Assembly (NCBI GenBank): GCA_938007945.1 | Contig: CALLME010000050.1 | Location: 1 to 6,589 of the forward strand | Length of the DNA stretch: 6,589 nt | Direction: 5' to 3' | Source of the DNA: an uncultured Caulobacterales bacterium | GTDB lineage: Bacteria > Pseudomonadota > Alphaproteobacteria > Caulobacterales > Maricaulaceae | Shown here: piece by piece, positions 5,501 to 6,589 of the stretch | Position numbering within the stretch: position 1 is the stretch's first letter | Layout of the letters: every line of letters starts with the position of its first letter | Translations under genes and position numbers: made by a program | Notes under the pieces: generated by a model | What the model was told of the DNA's origin: nothing | What the model saw: the letters and a program-made list of their open reading frames with translations, nothing else | Databases searched by the model: none

Positions 5501-6589
5501 GGCGGCACTATTACGCTCGGCTCTGTTCTAAATGTCACGCAAGACATCACAATTGATGGTGATGTAGACGGCGATAATGCGGCTGATATCACGGTGTCAG
5601 GGAACGGCTCAGTCTCTCTCTTTGACATGAGTGGCGTCAATACAGATGCCCGCCTCCTTAGCCTCAATCTCGTAAATGCAGACGGTGCGATTACTACAAA
5701 TAATGCAGCGTCGCTCTTTGTTATGGATAGCACATTCCGCGGGTCTGATAGCTCAGGAAATGCGGGCGCTATTTATGCTCTGAACACAGATACCACAATT
5801 GTTAATGCGTTGATTACTGAAAATGACGGGACACTCGCAGGCGGGATTTCCAATGATGGCGGTATGCTGACTTTGCTCAATACCATCGTCTGGGGTAATA
5901 ACGGCACGTCTGGCACAGGCGGAATTGCGTCTGCCGCTGGTAATGTAAATTTGGTCAATAGCACAATTGCAGATAATACAGGGGCCGTTGCGGGCGGCGT
6001 TGACGGCGTCGCAAGTGTCAATGTGACCAATACAGTCATTGCTAATAACACAGGCGGTAGCGGAAATAACGCGGTGCAAGCGGGCGACCTTATCGCAACA
6101 AATAGCTTCTTTGACGTGAGTGTTGTTCTCGATTTTGACAATGGTGGCAACACGAGTAATGGTGGAAATGCGGGTCTCACGGCTTTATTTGACCGCGGCG
6201 CGACTACGCTGACGCATGGTTATAGCTCATTAAGTCCGCTTGTTGATGCAGGCTCAAATGCAGCCTTGCCAACTGATATTTACGACATTGACGAGGACGG
6301 AAACACATCAGAGGCTCTCCCCATTGATGGGCGCGGTGTGCGTGTGAACGGCACGGTTGATATCGGTGCTACGGAACAGCTTGCGGCTGAAACGATTACG
6401 GCGACAGACTTTAATGACGTGATTATAGGCTCAGCTGTGGCGGACACAATCAACGCGCTTGGCGGTAATGACATTGTCAATGCAGGTGCGGGCAATGATA
6501 CGATAAACGGCGGTGACGGGAATGACCTTCTGCGCGGTGACGCGGGTGATGACAGTCTGGACGGTGGGTTCGGCGTGGATTATCTGCGC
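1481..6589 (+). CDS. Giant modular RTX protein: four SLREA beta-helix modules, two cadherin-like domains, RTX repeats (3' end outside window)
   Basis: One frame of 1703 codons runs from ATG 1481 to the last base without a stop. The domain order is: helix module 1 (residues 1-358), module 2 (364-704), cadherin-like 1 (706-818), module 3 (821-1184), cadherin-like 2 (1186-1294), module 4 (1297-1633), then RTX nonapeptides from about 1643 onward. Each module opens with an SLREAI-type motif (CSLREA family, here without the Cys). Next comes a TIDGDxDGD segment, then beta-helix coils marked GG[GA]I, and a close of the kind seen in choice-of-anchor Q proteins (LDIGAVEY). There is no signal peptide. 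RTX repeats near the visible C-terminus and the absence of Cys indicate type I secretion, with folding driven by extracellular calcium. Only one Lys (residue 19) is present, against roughly 27 Arg and very many Asp. The likely role is a surface or matrix protein, adhesin or ligand-binding scaffold. No catalytic motif is recognised, so an enzymatic role (for example polysaccharide lyase) is possible but unsupported. The T1SS signal and any further domains lie downstream. Confidence 0.93.
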   Translation, partial: MAIYTVDTLDDVVDANDGKLSLREAIIMANGNSSADTIVFDASLAGGTIDLTSELTITTDLTIDGDVDGDNVADITLTSVTADERIFYMEDFDADVVLNSLTMTGGTGYIYGGNIFAREINSLTIRDSSILGGYSLYGGGIAIEQDDGQTFTMINSLVADNESFSLGGGIYIIGVAGFGETTIIGSTVTNNLSAEAGGGLSSIASTITIHNSTFVGNEAEFRGGGLNVDESDDLILTNSVIAENISTTGLTQNDVGGEPNIIATNSFFGSTVVLTTDNGGNIINGGDAGLGALGDYGGTVETLLLEANSALIGAGNVAALPVDSEDLDGDGDVTEAWSRDGTGNSRVVNTLDIGASEYTLAQNVVVSTLADEDDGDYSAGDLSFREAVNVVRDGGTITFDSSLSGGTINLLLGAVTTSRDVTIDGDIDGDNAADITLSGSGSTTILDLSGGEHQLMSLNFTGGGGDNGGALIVNNGTTVLGTHLTFTGSTVTQSGGAIANAGDLTLISSTLDNNSAGSDGGAILNIGTLFLIQSTLYENDAGGLGGGLFANGFETISNSTIVLNTAGQGGGIYDSGPIPTIANSIMTGNSASGQGQDFFTETTFPDLQGGNIFGTSIYNDTFFIESTFFEFVFGDNVLADNGGPVQTLNLISGSDAQGRGNLIELYPDLADLDGDLDTMEGLPLDANGESRSDDGALDLGAVEYIGPEFGGQLENGFEFLSFDETIANGDVIIDADANDGFAGAFDTTVTYSLSNNPDGDGDGNLGLAIDSAGVVTVNDADDLNFANTNGEFIVFVVADNGGVSNASSAARLNIAIVDFPETYIVDTLLDVVDANDGLTSLREAITAAEQGPAQDTIVFDAALSGGTITLSGTDLDISRDLTIDGDIDGNGTADITIDANMQSRIFTLTADNTDISGLHLTGGNAGSGGVIYVTDGSALAFADGAITASSATVGGAIWSEGSVEILNTTISGNSATGDGGGIHSAGQLTLNTVTLSANTAGDDGGAIFVSNVENGENLTLVNTTVAANSAVDDGGGIYTTNSDVVIDSSTITGNESGDNGGGIRFQSSSEQVDNTIVSGNSANGSGSDISGNFASSNSLIGGSAANIFANLAANGGGLLADNGGPVQTVSLLAGGAAHNVGNQSLLPTDAQDIDGDGDVDETLPLDANGNARVLGTLDIGAVEYFGPEFEGVLSDNTEDFTLSELTAISTVLIDVDANDGLGGATDAGMSYSFVSGNESGAFAIDSATGVITLADASAIDIEAGASNFTIVVQADSGASSNNLLSATLNVSITDEAETLVVTTLSDVVDAGDGLLSLREAVEGANNGEALEIITFDAGLSGGTITLGSVLNVTQDITIDGDVDGDNAADITVSGNGSVSLFDMSGVNTDARLLSLNLVNADGAITTNNAASLFVMDSTFRGSDSSGNAGAIYALNTDTTIVNALITENDGTLAGGISNDGGMLTLLNTIVWGNNGTSGTGGIASAAGNVNLVNSTIADNTGAVAGGVDGVASVNVTNTVIANNTGGSGNNAVQAGDLIATNSFFDVSVVLDFDNGGNTSNGGNAGLTALFDRGATTLTHGYSSLSPLVDAGSNAALPTDIYDIDEDGNTSEALPIDGRGVRVNGTVDIGATEQLAAETITATDFNDVIIGSAVADTINALGGNDIVNAGAGNDTINGGDGNDLLRGDAGDDSLDGGFGVDYLR
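1658..1707 (+). repeat. Dispersed DNA repeat, copy 1 (partner at 5543-5592)
   Basis: These 50 bases match 5543-5592 at 45 positions, with an unbroken identical run of 25 bases (1662-1686 = 5547-5571). They encode the TIDGDVDGDN segment of modules 1 and 4. The equivalent segments of modules 2 (from 2744) and 3 (from 4124) keep the protein motif but use different codons. Confidence 0.85.
2570..3592 (+). other. SLREA beta-helix module 2 (residues 364-704)
   Basis: The opening motif is SFREAV (2627-2644, residues 383-388), a variant with Phe for Leu, preceded by an acidic DEDDGD run. TIDGDIDGDN begins at 2744. Regular GGAI/GGGI coils follow, then LADNGGPVQT (residues 638-647), an acidic loop DLDGDLDTME (3491-3520) and the closing LDLGAVEY (3569-3592). 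It is joined to module 1 by only a few residues with no cadherin-like spacer. Confidence 0.8.
2963..3196 (+). repeat. Beta-helix coil repeats in module 2, about 25 residues (75 bp) each
   Basis: GGAI, GGAI, GGGL and GGGI begin at 2963, 3038, 3113 and 3185, giving spacings of 75, 75 and 72 bases. Each coil has the pattern GG[AG][IL], a short turn, an alternating hydrophobic strand, then SxTxxxNxAG. This resembles the GGA[IVL] repeats of chlamydial polymorphic membrane proteins and is typical of a right-handed parallel beta-helix. Confidence 0.85.
3596..3934 (+). other. Cadherin-like domain 1 (residues 706-818)
   Basis: The domain begins GPEFGG directly after module 2. It carries IDADANDG (likely calcium ligands), VTYSLSNN, an LAIDSAGVVTV strand-turn-strand, FIVFVVADNGG and a final RLNIAIVD. 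That order is characteristic of cadherin-like beta-sandwich repeats in large bacterial secreted proteins. It probably acts as a calcium-stiffened spacer between helix modules 2 and 3. Confidence 0.7.
3941..5032 (+). other. SLREA beta-helix module 3 (residues 821-1184)
   Basis: DVVDANDG and SLREAI (3998-4015, residues 840-845) open the module, followed by TIDGDIDGNG (from 4124). Its helix region has the clearest coil series. It continues with LADNGGPVQT (residues 1119-1128), DIDGDGDVDE (4934-4963) and LDIGAVEY (5009-5032). It is most like module 2, sharing LADNGGPVQT and the GPEF entry into the following cadherin-like domain. Confidence 0.82.
4340..4669 (+). repeat. Beta-helix coil repeats in module 3
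   Basis: GG[AG]I turns begin at 4340, 4415, 4490, 4580 and 4658, so the coils are 25, 25, 30 and 26 residues long. The third coil carries an extra loop (VENGEN) that accounts for its length. Each coil has an N-[TS]-xx-xNSA strand, as in module 2. Confidence 0.85.
5036..5362 (+). other. Cadherin-like domain 2 (residues 1186-1294)
   Basis: It begins GPEFEG and carries IDVDANDG, MSYSFVSGN, GAFAIDSATGVITLADA, then FTIVVQADSG and a closing LNVSITD. The FAID-TGVITL-TIVVQA-D order is a textbook bacterial cadherin-like pattern. It is equivalent to domain 1 but with a cleaner match, and separates modules 3 and 4. Confidence 0.78.
5369..6379 (+). other. SLREA beta-helix module 4 (residues 1297-1633)
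   Basis: DVVDAGDG and SLREAV (5426-5443, residues 1316-1321) open it, with TIDGDVDGDN from 5549. Coils with GAI/GGI turns begin near 5765, 5840 and 5918. IATNSFF (6092-6112), a double NGG stretch, DIDEDGNTSE (6284-6313) and a degenerate closing motif VDIGATEQ (6356-6379) follow. It leads directly into the RTX block with no cadherin-like spacer. Confidence 0.8.
5543..5592 (+). repeat. Dispersed DNA repeat, copy 2 (partner at 1658-1707)
   Basis: This is the second copy of the 45/50-matching segment, with the identical 25 bases at 5547-5571. The copies are about 3.9 kb apart in direct orientation inside the same gene. Confidence 0.85.
6407..6589 (+). repeat. RTX (hemolysin-type) calcium-binding nonapeptide repeats, continuing past the window
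   Basis: Two degenerate units (DFNDVIIGS, VADTINALG) lead into regular nine-residue repeats. These are GGNDIVNAG (6461-6487), AGNDTINGG (6488-6514), DGNDLLRGD (6515-6541) and AGDDSLDGG (6542-6568), then the partial FGVDYLR. They match the GGxGxDxUx consensus, whose Gly/Asp loops bind calcium in a parallel beta-roll. Their place near the visible C-terminus is the hallmark of type I secretion substrates. Confidence 0.95.

Noticed and set aside
1481..6589. Autotransporter or Pmp-type outer-membrane protein
   Set aside because: The GG[AG]I coils resemble chlamydial Pmp repeats, but there is no signal peptide and the visible C-terminal part is RTX repeats rather than a beta-barrel.

Overview
The window looks like a piece of a Gram-negative, probably marine, alphaproteobacterial chromosome with roughly balanced base composition. 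The evidence is a MscL C-terminus of proteobacterial type, a TPST/RaxST-like sulfotransferase of a kind common in marine bacteria, and a very acidic, calcium-repeat secreted protein that contains no cysteine. The genus cannot be fixed from the sequence; a Maricaulales/Hyphomonadaceae-like origin is only a guess. All genes lie on the + strand.

Layout: (1) Positions 1-315 hold the 3' end of mscL (large-conductance mechanosensitive channel), closed by a strong intrinsic terminator at 342-373. (2) After a short gap, 507-1403 encodes a complete 298-residue P-loop sulfotransferase with both PAPS-binding motifs visible. (3) A 77-bp AT-rich gap with no terminator follows. (4) From an ATG at 1481 with a good ribosome binding site, one uninterrupted reading frame runs off the end of the window at 6589. 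It covers 1703 codons and holds about 78% of the window.

The giant gene encodes a modular exported protein. Four 'SLREA' right-handed beta-helix modules (residues about 1-358, 364-704, 821-1184 and 1297-1633) each start with an SLREAI-type motif and each end with an LDIGAVEY-type motif. Two cadherin-like domains (about 706-818 and 1186-1294) separate modules 2/3 and 3/4. A block of RTX glycine/aspartate-rich calcium-binding nonapeptides begins at about residue 1643 and continues past the window. There is no N-terminal signal peptide. RTX repeats, no cysteine and a single lysine in 1703 residues all fit export by a type I secretion system and folding in extracellular calcium. The transporter genes are not in the window.

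The sulfotransferase and the giant gene lie in the same direction with no terminator between them, so they may be co-expressed. Whether the sulfotransferase modifies the secreted protein, as RaxST modifies RaxX, is a testable inference and not something the sequence proves. The + strand explains the window; the long antisense reading frames are best read as shadows of the repetitive gene.
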